From Myxococcales bacterium (GTDB lineage Bacteria > Myxococcota > B64-G9): DNA of 64,000 nucleotides. The position numbers and the translations under genes were made by a program. Below, one piece after another: positions 17,879-25,836 of the stretch. The stretch covers positions 54,208-118,207 of the forward strand of contig JAAZNF010000009.1 of NCBI GenBank assembly GCA_012798435.1. The letters are read 5' to 3'. The notes beneath the pieces were generated by a model. The model made no database searches, was not told the origin of the DNA, and worked only from the letters and a program-made list of their open reading frames with translations. The first letter of the stretch is position 1; each line of letters opens with the position of its first letter.

Positions 17879-19258
17879 ATGAAGACCATCATCGAGCCGT
17901 TCAAGATCAAGGCCGTCGAACCGCTGCGCTTGACCAGCCGTGACGAGCGCCGGGCGCTCATCGCCGAGGCCGGCTACAATCTGTTCAACCTGCGCGCCGA
18001 GGACGTGCTCATCGACCTGCTCACCGACTCCGGCACCGCCGCCATGAGCCAGGAGCAGTGGGCCGCGGTGATGCGCGGCGACGAGGCCTACGCCGGGAGC
18101 CGCAGCTTCTACGAGTTCGAGTCGAAGATCCGCGAGATCACCAACCTAAAGCACGTCATCCCCACCCACCAGGGCCGCGCCGCCGAGCGCATCCTGTTTT
18201 CGGTGGCGCTCCGCCCCGGCCAGGTCGTCCCCAGCAACAACCACTTCGACACCACGCGGGCCAACATCGAGTTCCAGCGGGCGGAGGCGATCGACCTGGT
18301 CATCCCCGAGGGCAAGGTGCCGGCGCTGGAACACCCCTTCAAGGGCAACCTGGACGTGGCGCGCCTGGAAAAATTGATCGCAGAGCGGGGCGCAAAGAAC
18401 ATCCCCCTGTGCATGCTCACCGTCACCAACAACACCGGCGGCGGGCAACCGGTGAGCCTGGAGAACATCCGCGCCGTGTCCCAGGTGTGTCGCAAGCACG
18501 GCATCCCCTTCTTCCTGGACGCCTGCCGCTTCGCCGAGAACGCCTACTTCATCAAGCTGCGGGAGCCGGGGCAGGCGGAGCGCACGCCCCTCGAGATCGC
18601 CCGGGACATGTTCCGTCACGCCGACGGTTGCACCATGAGCGCCAAGAAGGACGGCCTGGCCAACATCGGTGGCTTCATCGCCCTCAACGACGACGCCTGG
18701 GCGAGGGACATGCGCAACCTGCTCATCCTTACCGAGGGCTTCCCCACCTACGGCGGGTTGGCCGGACGGGATCTGGCGGCCATCGCCCGCGGCCTGGAGG
18801 AGGTCCTGGACGAGGACTACCTGCGCTACCGGCTGGCCTGCGTGCGCTACCTGGGCGATCATCTCACCCGTCTGGGCGTGCCCATCGTGCGGCCGCCGGG
18901 GGGCCACGCGGTGTTCGTGGACGCGCGCGCCATGCTGTCGCACATCCCGCCCGGGGAGCTCCCCGGCCAGGCGCTCTCCTGCGCCCTGTACGTCGAAGGC
19001 GGCATCCGCTCGGTGGAGATCGGAACGGTGATGTTCGGGCGGCGCGACCCGGAGTCGGGCCGGGAGATCGTCGCCGACATGGACCTGGTGCGGTTGGCCA
19101 TCCCGCGCCGCGTGTACACCCAGAGCCACGTGGACTACGTCATCGAGGTGTTCGAGGAGTTGGTCCGGCGCAAGGATGACATCCGTGGCCTGGCCTTCGA
19201 GTACCAGCCGCCCTTCCTGCGGCACTTCACCGCCCGCTTCCGACCGATCGCCGCATGA
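17879..19258 (+). CDS. tnaA: Tryptophanase (tryptophan indole-lyase)
   Basis: A 459-residue PLP enzyme of the beta-eliminating lyase family. The PLP lysine is K257 in CTMSAKKDGL. Two positions decide between tryptophanase and tyrosine phenol-lyase: where the phenol-lyase has the Arg of SMERG, this protein has SVEIG, and where it has Phe in LRFFTARF, this one has LRHFTARF. Both match tryptophanase, from memory of the two families. It would split tryptophan into indole, pyruvate and ammonia. No TnaC-like leader peptide or TnaB permease is seen. The next gene overlaps its stop (ATGA at 19255-19258), so at least the V4R gene is coupled to it. Confidence 0.9.
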   Translation: MKTIIEPFKIKAVEPLRLTSRDERRALIAEAGYNLFNLRAEDVLIDLLTDSGTAAMSQEQWAAVMRGDEAYAGSRSFYEFESKIREITNLKHVIPTHQGRAAERILFSVALRPGQVVPSNNHFDTTRANIEFQRAEAIDLVIPEGKVPALEHPFKGNLDVARLEKLIAERGAKNIPLCMLTVTNNTGGGQPVSLENIRAVSQVCRKHGIPFFLDACRFAENAYFIKLREPGQAERTPLEIARDMFRHADGCTMSAKKDGLANIGGFIALNDDAWARDMRNLLILTEGFPTYGGLAGRDLAAIARGLEEVLDEDYLRYRLACVRYLGDHLTRLGVPIVRPPGGHAVFVDARAMLSHIPPGELPGQALSCALYVEGGIRSVEIGTVMFGRRDPESGREIVADMDLVRLAIPRRVYTQSHVDYVIEVFEELVRRKDDIRGLAFEYQPPFLRHFTARFRPIAA

Positions 19259-19782
19259 GCAAGCCCTCCGGCAGCTTCGACTGGGATCCGGTGACGGGGC
19301 GCCTCGAGTTCGAGGGCCTGCGCCATCTGTTGCTGCGCCCGGAGACGCTGGCCGAGATCCAGAAAGGCGTGGAGGACCGCCTGGCCGGCAAGGCCGCCGA
19401 GTTCATGTACGCCGCCGGGGCCGCCTGGGCGGTGGGCGCCTGCCGCCGCCTGCGCAAGGGCGACGACTTGGCGGCCCTGGCGAGAGAGGTGTGCGCCCAG
19501 GCCACCGCCCTGGGCTGGGGCGTGTGGACGGTGCAGGCGTTCGAGCCCGGCGCGCGCCGGCTCCAGGTGGAGATCCAGGGCTCGCCGTTCGCCGAGGCCT
19601 ACGGCGCGGCCGACCACCCGGTGTGCCACCTGGCCTGCGGCGCGGTGGCGGGCCTGGCGGAGAGCCTGCTGGCCATGCCGGCCGGCTGCGGCGAACGCAC
19701 CTGCCGGGCCATGGGGCACCCCTCCTGCGTCTTCGTGGCGGAGGGGCAGGATCTGGCCGGCAAGGAGAGCTGGGGCTGGTAG
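19255..19782 (+). CDS. V4R-domain (4-vinyl reductase-like) protein
   Basis: A 175-residue protein whose C-terminal half matches the V4R small-molecule binding domain: QVEIQGSPFAEAYG (about 103-116), PVCHLACGAVAGLAESLLA (about 121-139) and the Cys pair region GERTCRAMGHPSCVF (about 144-158), which in this family can bind metal or disulfide. V4R domains sense hydrophobic ligands upstream of signalling or in bacteriochlorophyll/benzoyl-CoA contexts. It overlaps tnaA by 4 bp and precedes a response regulator by 15 bp, suggesting a sensor for an aromatic compound such as indole; that link is inference. Confidence 0.8.
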   Translation: MSKPSGSFDWDPVTGRLEFEGLRHLLLRPETLAEIQKGVEDRLAGKAAEFMYAAGAAWAVGACRRLRKGDDLAALAREVCAQATALGWGVWTVQAFEPGARRLQVEIQGSPFAEAYGAADHPVCHLACGAVAGLAESLLAMPAGCGERTCRAMGHPSCVFVAEGQDLAGKESWGW

Positions 19783-19797
19783 GCCCGGGGAGCGCGC

Positions 19798-20175
19798 ATG
19801 GCCGAACACAAGAAGATCCTGGTGATCGACGACGACCCGTTCATCCTGGAGGCGGTGGGCTCGCTGCTGCAAAAAGCCGGCTACCGGGTGGCCACCGCCA
19901 GCAACACCATGGGCGCGGGGTACCTGCTGCGCGACTTCGCGCCCGACCTGGTGGTGCTGGACATCATGCTCCCCGGCTCCTTCAGCGGCGATCAGGCCTG
20001 CGCCACCCTGCGAGACCTCAGCCCGGGGATCCGCATCGTCTTCTACTCCGGCATCGACCAGGCGCAGCTGCGGCGGCTGGCGGAGCAGAACCACGCCGAC
20101 GCCTGGCTCAACAAGGGCGGCCGGGTGTCCGAGCTCATCCAGATCATCGATGGACTGCTGGGGGTCCAGCGATGA
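19798..20175 (+). CDS. Single-domain response regulator
   Basis: A 125-residue receiver domain with nothing attached. It has the acidic pocket at VIDDDPF (residues 9-15), the phosphorylatable Asp in LVVLDIMLPG (about 52), a Ser in FYSGID and the conserved Lys in LNKGG (about 105). It must act through a partner protein. No histidine kinase is adjacent. It lies between the V4R gene and a zinc-finger gene, overlapping the latter by 4 bp (ATGA at 20172-20175). Confidence 0.9.
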   Translation: MAEHKKILVIDDDPFILEAVGSLLQKAGYRVATASNTMGAGYLLRDFAPDLVVLDIMLPGSFSGDQACATLRDLSPGIRIVFYSGIDQAQLRRLAEQNHADAWLNKGGRVSELIQIIDGLLGVQR

Positions 20176-20867
20176 CGCCGGCGCCGGGCGGCGTCTGCGC
20201 GTTTTGCGGGGGCGCGCTGGACGAGGCCATCCGGCTCGACGCGCGAGGGGCCTGCTGCAGCGCCTGTCTCCTGTCCGGTCGAGTGTTGAGCGGCTCTGCG
20301 CTCCGGCTCGCGGACGTGGCCGAGCGGCTCCTGGACGTATGCAGCACGGCCCGGCACATGGTGAGCTCGGCCGTAGAGATCGCCGAGCAGGCCCTCCGGC
20401 GCGAGGAGTACGAGCTGGGGCGGGAGACGCTGCGCCGCCGGGCCGAGCAGGCGCTGGCCGAGAGCCGGCCGCTGCTGGCGGCGTGTCTTCTGTTGCGGGC
20501 GCTGCGCATCCCGGGCCAGGCGGCCCGGGTGTACCACGACCTGGCCGCGACCGCGACGACGCTGGGCCTGACGCGCGAGGCCGGCCTGCACCTCAAGACC
20601 GGTAGTTGGCTGGCCATCAAGGCGGGCGACGTTCCGCTGGCGCGAGTCATGTTGGAGCGGCTGCGCGCCCTCGATCCCGCGGACGAGTGGATCGCCAAGG
20701 CCGAGGCGCTCCTGCCTGTCCAGGCCGGCGAGGAGAAGGCCGAGCCGCGCTGTAGCTTCTGCGGCCGAACTGCCCGCGAGGCCGGCCCCCTGGTGAGCGG
20801 CTCCGAGGCCGCGGTGTGCGCCGGCTGCGTGCGCAAGATGATGAACCTGGACCGGGGACACAACTGA
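20172..20867 (+). CDS. Protein with two zinc-finger ends, C-terminal ClpX-type C4 finger
   Basis: A 231-residue protein starting at the ATG that overlaps the response-regulator stop. The N-terminus has a four-Cys ribbon (CAFCGGALDE ... CCSACL, residues 9-33). The middle is an Arg/Ala/Leu-rich helical block with TPR-like spacing (AACLLLRALRIPGQAARVYH). The C-terminus has CSFCGRTAREAGPLVSG ... VCAGCV, the zf-C4 motif found at the start of ClpX, where it binds substrates and adaptors. There is no AAA ATPase domain, so it is not a ClpX. It may be an adaptor or output protein for the response regulator; no direct evidence. Confidence 0.75.
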   Translation: MTPAPGGVCAFCGGALDEAIRLDARGACCSACLLSGRVLSGSALRLADVAERLLDVCSTARHMVSSAVEIAEQALRREEYELGRETLRRRAEQALAESRPLLAACLLLRALRIPGQAARVYHDLAATATTLGLTREAGLHLKTGSWLAIKAGDVPLARVMLERLRALDPADEWIAKAEALLPVQAGEEKAEPRCSFCGRTAREAGPLVSGSEAAVCAGCVRKMMNLDRGHN

Positions 20868-21069
20868 CGTGATGAACCCGTCCGGCGGCCGCGCAATATG
20901 CTGAATTTCCGCGGCGCGCCAGGCGGGTCCTCCATGCAGCGGAGCCGGCTCGGCGGCGAGCAGTTAGGAGAACCCGCCGTTAAGCAGCCGCGCCTCCGGC
21001 CACCCGCCCGCAGCGCGCCAGATCGGGATTTTTTGACTTCGGCGCACCCTCCCGTACAATCAAGCACCC

Positions 21070-22293
21070 ATGGCCCGTCGAAAGACAACCACCCCCGTGA
21101 AAGGTGAAAACCGTCGCGTGGTGGTGATCGTGCTCGACAGCGCCGGCATCGGCGAGCTGCCAGACGCCGGGGCGTACGGCGACGGTGGCGCCGCCACCCT
21201 GCCCAACCTGGCGCGCGCGGTCGGCGGGCTTACGCTCCCCCACCTCGCCGCGCTGGGCCTGGGCCGTATCGCGCCCATCGCCGGGGTCTCGGTGGCGGCG
21301 CGGCCGGAGGGGTGGTTCGGCAAAATGGCCGAGCGCTCCCCCGGCAAGGACACCACCACTGGGCACTGGGAGCTCATGGGGCTGGTGCTCGCCGAGCCGT
21401 TCGCTACCTTCCCCAAGGGCTTCCCCGAGGAGATCGTCCGCGAGTTTTCGCGCCGCACCGGCCGCGGGGTGCTGGGCAACAAGGCGGCCTCGGGGACCGC
21501 CATCATCGACGAGCTCGGGAGAGAGCACCAGCGAACCGGCCAGTGGATCGTGTACACCTCCGCCGACAGCGTGTTCCAGGTGGCGGCCCACGAGGAAACC
21601 ATCCCCCTCGAGGAGCTGTACCGCGCCTGTCGCGCGGCCCGGGAGTTCCTGGACGCCTACCGGGTGGGCCGGGTGATCGCCCGGCCCTTCGTGGGCGCGC
21701 CGGGAGCGTACCGGCGGACCTACCACCGGCACGATTTCTCCATGAAGCCCACCGGCCCCACGGTGCTCGATGCCCTGCGGCAGGCCGGGGTCCCGGTGTG
21801 GGGCGTGGGAAAGATCGGCGACATCTTCGCGGGCCAGGGGGTGGAGCGTAGCGAGCCCACCGAGGGCAACGCGAGCGGCATCGAAAAGACGCTCAAGCTT
21901 CTGGATGAGCTTTCGCGCGGGCTGCTATTCGTCAACCTGGTGGACTTCGACATGACCTTCGGCCACCGGCGGGACGCGGCGGGGTACGCTCGGGCGCTGG
22001 TCGATTTCGATGCTGCCCTGCCCCGCATCCAGGAGCGCCTGCGGCCGGGTGACCTGCTGCTGATCACCGCCGACCACGGCTGCGACCCGACCTTCGCCGC
22101 GCACACCGATCACACCCGCGAGTACGTGCCGCTTGTGGCCTGGCGCCCGCGCGGTGGCGGTGGCGAGCTCGGCGTGCGCCGCTCGTTCGCCGATCTGGGG
22201 GCCACCGTAGCCGAGGCCCTGGGCGTGCCCTGGGCGGGCCCGGGGGAGAGCTTCTTTCCGGCGCTCGCCGCCGACGCGGAGGCAAAGTCATGA
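21070..22293 (+). CDS. deoB: Phosphopentomutase
   Basis: A 407-residue enzyme of the alkaline-phosphatase-like metalloenzyme superfamily. LDSAGIGELPDA (residues about 22-33) supplies the first metal Asp, SPGKDTTTGHWELMG carries the threonine that is phosphorylated in the active enzyme, and FVNLVDFDMTFGHRRD and ITADHGCDPTF complete the Mn sites. It converts (deoxy)ribose 1-phosphate to the 5-phosphate, producing the substrate of DeoC. It heads a four-gene salvage operon and overlaps the next gene by 4 bp (ATGA). A 200-bp gap upstream presumably holds the promoter. Confidence 0.96.
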   Translation: MARRKTTTPVKGENRRVVVIVLDSAGIGELPDAGAYGDGGAATLPNLARAVGGLTLPHLAALGLGRIAPIAGVSVAARPEGWFGKMAERSPGKDTTTGHWELMGLVLAEPFATFPKGFPEEIVREFSRRTGRGVLGNKAASGTAIIDELGREHQRTGQWIVYTSADSVFQVAAHEETIPLEELYRACRAAREFLDAYRVGRVIARPFVGAPGAYRRTYHRHDFSMKPTGPTVLDALRQAGVPVWGVGKIGDIFAGQGVERSEPTEGNASGIEKTLKLLDELSRGLLFVNLVDFDMTFGHRRDAAGYARALVDFDAALPRIQERLRPGDLLLITADHGCDPTFAAHTDHTREYVPLVAWRPRGGGGELGVRRSFADLGATVAEALGVPWAGPGESFFPALAADAEAKS

Positions 22294-23594
22294 GGATGTA
22301 CGACATCATCCGCAAGAAGCGCGATCGGGTGGCGCTCACGCCCGAGGAGATTCGCTTCTTCGTCCAGGGCGTGGCCTCGGGCGAGATCCCCGACTACCAG
22401 GCCTCGGCGCTGTGCATGGCCATCTATCTCAACGGCGCCTCGGACGAGGAGACCGTGGCCTTGACCGGCGAGATGGTCCACTCGGGCGCGGTCATGGACT
22501 GGTCGGACATCCCGGGGCGCAAGGTGGACAAGCACTCCACCGGCGGGGTGGGCGACAAGACCTCCTTGATCCTCGCGCCCATCGCCGCGGCCGCCGGGGT
22601 GGTGGTGCCCATGGTGTCGGGGAGGGGCCTGGGTCACACCGGCGGCACTCTGGACAAATTGGAGAGCATCCCCGGCTTCGACGTGCGCCTGAGCGCCGAG
22701 CGCTTCCGCGAGGTGCTGAAGACCTGCAAGCTGGTGCTGGCCGGTCAGACCGCCGAGCTGGCGCCGGCCGACCGCAAGCTGTACGCGCTGCGGGACGTGA
22801 CCGCCACGGTGGAGAGCATCCCGCTCATCGCCTCGTCGATCCTGTCGAAGAAGCTGGCCGAGGGCATCGACGCTCTGGTGCTCGACGTCAAGGTGGGCAG
22901 CGGCGCCTTCATGAAGAAGCCCTCCGACGCGCTGCGCCTGGCCCGCACCCTGGTGGCCATCGGGCGCAGCCAGGGCAAGCAGATGGTGGCCCTGCTCACC
23001 GACATGGATCAACCGCTCGGCACCCACGTGGGCAACAGCCTGGAGGTGATCGAGTCGGTGAACGTGCTGCGCGGCCAGGTCGAGAACGATCTGTCCGAGC
23101 TGTCCTTCGAGCTGGCGGCCCACATGCTGGTGCTGGGCCAGGTGGCCGCCACGCTGTCGCAGGCGCGGCGCCGGGTGCGTGAGCTGGTGCAGAAGGGTGC
23201 GGCGCTGAAGAAGTTCCAGGAGGTGGTGGCCGCCCAGGGCGGCGACGCGCTGGCGCTGGAGGACTTCTCGCGCCTGCCGGCCGCCAAGCGCACCGAGGTG
23301 GTGGCCGCGCCGGCGCGGGGGTTCGTGCAGCGCATCCAGGCGGAGGAGGTCGGCATCAGTGCCATGCTGCTCGGTGCCGGACGGGCGCGGGCGGAAGATC
23401 CCATCGACCACGGCGCCGGCATCGTGCTGCACCGTAAGGTGGGCGACGCGGTGGAAGAGGGCGCCCCGCTGGCCACGCTGTACTTCAACGACGCCGCCCA
23501 CCGGGACGAGGCGCGCGCGCGTTTGTTTTCGGCCTACACCCTGGGGGCGCAGCCGCCCCCGCGTGGCAAGCTCATCCGCCGTATCATCTCTTGA
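22290..23594 (+). CDS. pdp: Pyrimidine-nucleoside (thymidine) phosphorylase
   Basis: A 434-residue enzyme. VDKHSTGGVGDKTSL (about 80-94) is the phosphate/base signature of the family, followed by SGRGLGHTGGTLDKLES (about 111-127) and KLYALRDVTATVESIPLI. The opening MRMYDIIRKKRD resembles the Bacillus Pdp branch that accepts uridine and thymidine, rather than strict DeoA. It releases uracil or thymine and (deoxy)ribose 1-phosphate, feeding deoB, whose stop it overlaps. The purine phosphorylase gene follows after 17 bp. Confidence 0.93.
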   Translation: MRMYDIIRKKRDRVALTPEEIRFFVQGVASGEIPDYQASALCMAIYLNGASDEETVALTGEMVHSGAVMDWSDIPGRKVDKHSTGGVGDKTSLILAPIAAAAGVVVPMVSGRGLGHTGGTLDKLESIPGFDVRLSAERFREVLKTCKLVLAGQTAELAPADRKLYALRDVTATVESIPLIASSILSKKLAEGIDALVLDVKVGSGAFMKKPSDALRLARTLVAIGRSQGKQMVALLTDMDQPLGTHVGNSLEVIESVNVLRGQVENDLSELSFELAAHMLVLGQVAATLSQARRRVRELVQKGAALKKFQEVVAAQGGDALALEDFSRLPAAKRTEVVAAPARGFVQRIQAEEVGISAMLLGAGRARAEDPIDHGAGIVLHRKVGDAVEEGAPLATLYFNDAAHRDEARARLFSAYTLGAQPPPRGKLIRRIIS

Positions 23595-23611
23595 CCAGGG
23601 GCGGAGGACGC

Positions 23612-24436
23612 ATGATCACGGTTCTGGAGCAACTGGACGAGGCCTGTGCGCGGGTGCGCGAATCCAGCGAGATCGTGCCCGAGATCGGGCTCATCCTGGG
23701 TTCGGGCCTGGGTTTTCTCGGCGATCGGGTGGACCAGGCGACGCGCATCGCCTACGCCGACCTGCCGGGCTTTCCGGTTTCCACCGTCGAGGGGCACGCC
23801 GGGCGGCTGGTGCTGGGGTTCCTCGCCGGGCGGAGAGTGGCGGTGATGCAGGGGCGCTTCCACTACTACGAGGGCTACTCTCTGGAGCAGGTCGCCATGG
23901 GGGTGCGCCTCATGGGACGGCTGGGCGCGCGCATTTTGATCGTCACCAACGCCGCCGGCGGCATCCGCGAGGATCTACAGGCGGGCGATCTCATGCTCAT
24001 CTCCGATCACATCAACCTCATGGGCGGGAACCCGCTCGTGGGGCGCAACCTGGCCGCGCTGGGGCCGCGCTTTCCCGATCTCAGCGACGCCTACAGCCGC
24101 GAGCTTCGCGAGCAGGCGCGCGCGGTGGCCGGGCGGGAGAACATCCAGCTGCGCGAGGGCGTGTACGCGGCCTTCAGCGGGCCTTCCTACGAGACCCCCG
24201 CCGAGATCCGGGCGCTTCGCTCCCTGGGCGCCGACGCGGTGGGCATGTCGACCATCCCCGAGGTGATCGCCGCTTGCCACATGGGGCTGCGGGTCCTCGG
24301 GATCTCCTGCATCTCCAACCTAGCCGCGGGAATTGGCAAGAACCCGCTCTCCCATGACGAGGTTCAGGAGACGACAAAGCGCGTGCAGGAGACCTTCAGC
24401 CGGCTCGTGCTGGCTCTGGTGGGCCAGCTCCGCTGA
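23612..24436 (+). CDS. punA: Purine-nucleoside phosphorylase, trimeric type
   Basis: A 274-residue enzyme from the ATG at 23612 (GCGGAGGACGC ribosome site); a TTG 21 bp upstream is less likely. Phosphate-site and base-site motifs of the low-molecular-mass trimeric class are present: LILGSGLGFLG, QGRFHYYEGYS, VTNAAGGI, FSGPSYETPAEIRALRSLG (with the base-binding Glu) and SCISNLAAGI, whose Asn favours 6-oxopurines. It cleaves inosine and guanosine nucleosides, including deoxy forms, to sugar 1-phosphate. A T8 tract follows the stop without a convincing hairpin. Confidence 0.94.
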   Translation: MITVLEQLDEACARVRESSEIVPEIGLILGSGLGFLGDRVDQATRIAYADLPGFPVSTVEGHAGRLVLGFLAGRRVAVMQGRFHYYEGYSLEQVAMGVRLMGRLGARILIVTNAAGGIREDLQAGDLMLISDHINLMGGNPLVGRNLAALGPRFPDLSDAYSRELREQARAVAGRENIQLREGVYAAFSGPSYETPAEIRALRSLGADAVGMSTIPEVIAACHMGLRVLGISCISNLAAGIGKNPLSHDEVQETTKRVQETFSRLVLALVGQLR

Positions 24437-24510
24437 ATCTTTTTTTTGCGCGACCGGCAGCGGCGCCGAGAACGCCTCGCGGTCGGGCGTGCTTTCTTAA
24501 GGGAGGCCGC

Positions 24511-24948
24511 ATGTCGAAACGACCCCAGCGACGCAAGATGCGGCGCGCTCGCCTGAACGCGGGTGACGCGGAGCTCATCCGGCGCGCGCTCGAGGTGCGC
24601 CGCAACGCCCACGCGCCCTACTCGCGTTTCGCGGTGGGGGCGGCGGTGCGCTGCGCGGACGGGACGATCTTCACCGGCTGCAACGTGGAGAATGCCTCGT
24701 ACGGCGCCACGGTGTGCGCCGAGCGAAACGCCATCGCCGCTGCGGTGGCCGCGGGGAAGCGGGACTTTCTGGCGCTCGCCATCGCCACCGTGAACGCGCC
24801 CCCGGCCGCTCCCTGTGGCTTGTGCCGACAGGTGATCTCGGAGTTTTCGCCGGATCTTCGGCTGCTCCTCTGCAACCCGCGCGGCGACATCATGCGTACT
24901 TCCCTCGGCCGCCTGCTCCCCCTCCAGTTCTCCCGCAGGGACCTGTAA
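24511..24948 (+). CDS. cdd: Cytidine deaminase
   Basis: A 145-residue enzyme. It has the zinc site and catalytic Glu in TVCAERNAIAAAV (Cys and Glu at about 70-72) and the other two zinc cysteines in PCGLCRQVI (about 97-105), plus HAPYSRFAVGAA and CNVENASYG for substrate binding. It deaminates (deoxy)cytidine to (deoxy)uridine, which pdp can then cleave. The N-terminus carries an extra basic stretch of about 12 residues. It completes the deoB-pdp-punA-cdd salvage series. Confidence 0.95.
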   Translation: MSKRPQRRKMRRARLNAGDAELIRRALEVRRNAHAPYSRFAVGAAVRCADGTIFTGCNVENASYGATVCAERNAIAAAVAAGKRDFLALAIATVNAPPAAPCGLCRQVISEFSPDLRLLLCNPRGDIMRTSLGRLLPLQFSRRDL

Positions 24949-25036
24949 CAGGAAGAAATCACAAGATAAAAAAATGAAAATACGGCCGGCGGCTCCACGC
25001 CAGCTTTCAACTTCTCGAAAAACAAGCACTTTAACT

Positions 25037-25049
25037 GGGGACAGGCCCC
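25037..25049 (+). repeat. Dispersed repeat copy
   Basis: GGGGACAGGCCCC followed by GGGCGGGCCCTGGG sits in the 222-bp convergent gap between cdd and the small membrane-protein gene. No gene is supported in that gap. Confidence 0.85.
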
Positions 25050-25170
25050 GGGCGGGCCCTGGGTCACACTCGTCGTTTGGACAATACAAACAGCGCAAGA
25101 GGGTGCGCGGTTTAGGCCCCCAATAAATGTTTTAGGGTACGGTCCGGGGGAGGTGGGTGCAGCGCTGGGA

Positions 25171-25575
25171 TTACTTCGCGGGAGCGGCGGGGGGAGCGGC
25201 GGGGGCGGCGCCGGAGTCGTACTTCACCGCGAAGGCCAGCAACCCGGCCAGGATCATGGGCACGCCGAAGACGGCTTTGGTAGCGAAAACCAGCGGCAGC
25301 GCGCCACACACGATGAGCAGCACGGCGTTCGCCCAGCGGTTGAACTTGCGCATGATGACCAGCACCGAGACGATCAGGCCCAGCACGCCGCAGATGAGCA
25401 GGGCGTAGGTCGCGGTCTTCATGCTGCTGAGCTCTTTCCCGGCCTCGCCGGCCGATGCGGCCATGGCGGCGGCCATCTGGCCGAGCTCGGAGTTGAGATC
25501 CGATAGCCACTTGAAGCCCAGCAAGAGGCCCGCCAACGCGCCGATGATGCCGATGATGCCAGCTGCCCACTTCAT
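25171..25575 (-). CDS. Small membrane protein with three hydrophobic segments
   Basis: A 134-residue protein from the ATG at 25575, with an ideal ribosome site (AAAGGAGGAAATC). Three hydrophobic segments are visible: AAGIIGIIGALAGLLLGF (4-21), TYALLICGVLGLIVSVLVIM (about 55-75) and a closing pair (AVLLIVCGALPLVF, VPMILAGLLAFAV). The tail is Ala/Pro-rich (APAAPPAAPAK). It has no recognised domain. It lies downstream of the BMC operon but is separated from deoC by 261 bp that include a dispersed repeat, so it probably has its own promoter. Function unknown. Confidence 0.75.
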   Translation of the reverse strand: MKWAAGIIGIIGALAGLLLGFKWLSDLNSELGQMAAAMAASAGEAGKELSSMKTATYALLICGVLGLIVSVLVIMRKFNRWANAVLLIVCGALPLVFATKAVFGVPMILAGLLAFAVKYDSGAAPAAPPAAPAK

Positions 25576-25772
25576 GATTTCCTCCTTTGGAAATTGTGGC
25601 ACGATAGAAGAAAACCGGGATCCTGTCAAACGCTTTCTGTTCTTTTTCAGACTCCTCGCCTCGAGCGCAGGCGCAATTTACGGATCGTTTCACCTTTTTC
25701 TGCTGGAGATTGAGAAAACAGTTCTGGCCGGTCAACGTGCCGATAAACCTCTGGAAAATGTGGGGAAAATGT

Positions 25773-25785
25773 GGGGACAGGCCCC
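25773..25785 (+). repeat. Dispersed repeat copy next to the BMC operon end
   Basis: GGGGACAGGCCCC lies 51 bp beyond the deoC stop in a 261-bp gap, preceded by the near-duplicate pair TGTGGGGAAAATGTGGGG. It marks the downstream edge of the microcompartment operon. Confidence 0.85.
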
Positions 25786-25836
25786 GGGGAAAGACTCTTT
25801 TCCGATCTGGTGAGTTGAGAGGCTTGCGCTCTCGGG

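Noticed and set aside
17879..19258. Tyrosine phenol-lyase instead of tryptophanase
   Set aside because: SVEIG and LRHFTARF match tryptophanase; the phenol-lyase needs Arg in SMERG and Phe in LRFFTARF.
24400..24450. Intrinsic terminator after the purine-nucleoside phosphorylase gene
   Set aside because: A 6-bp stem (GCTGGC/GCCAGC) and a T8 tract exist but are separated by about 11 bp, too far for a normal terminator, and the stem is inside the coding end.
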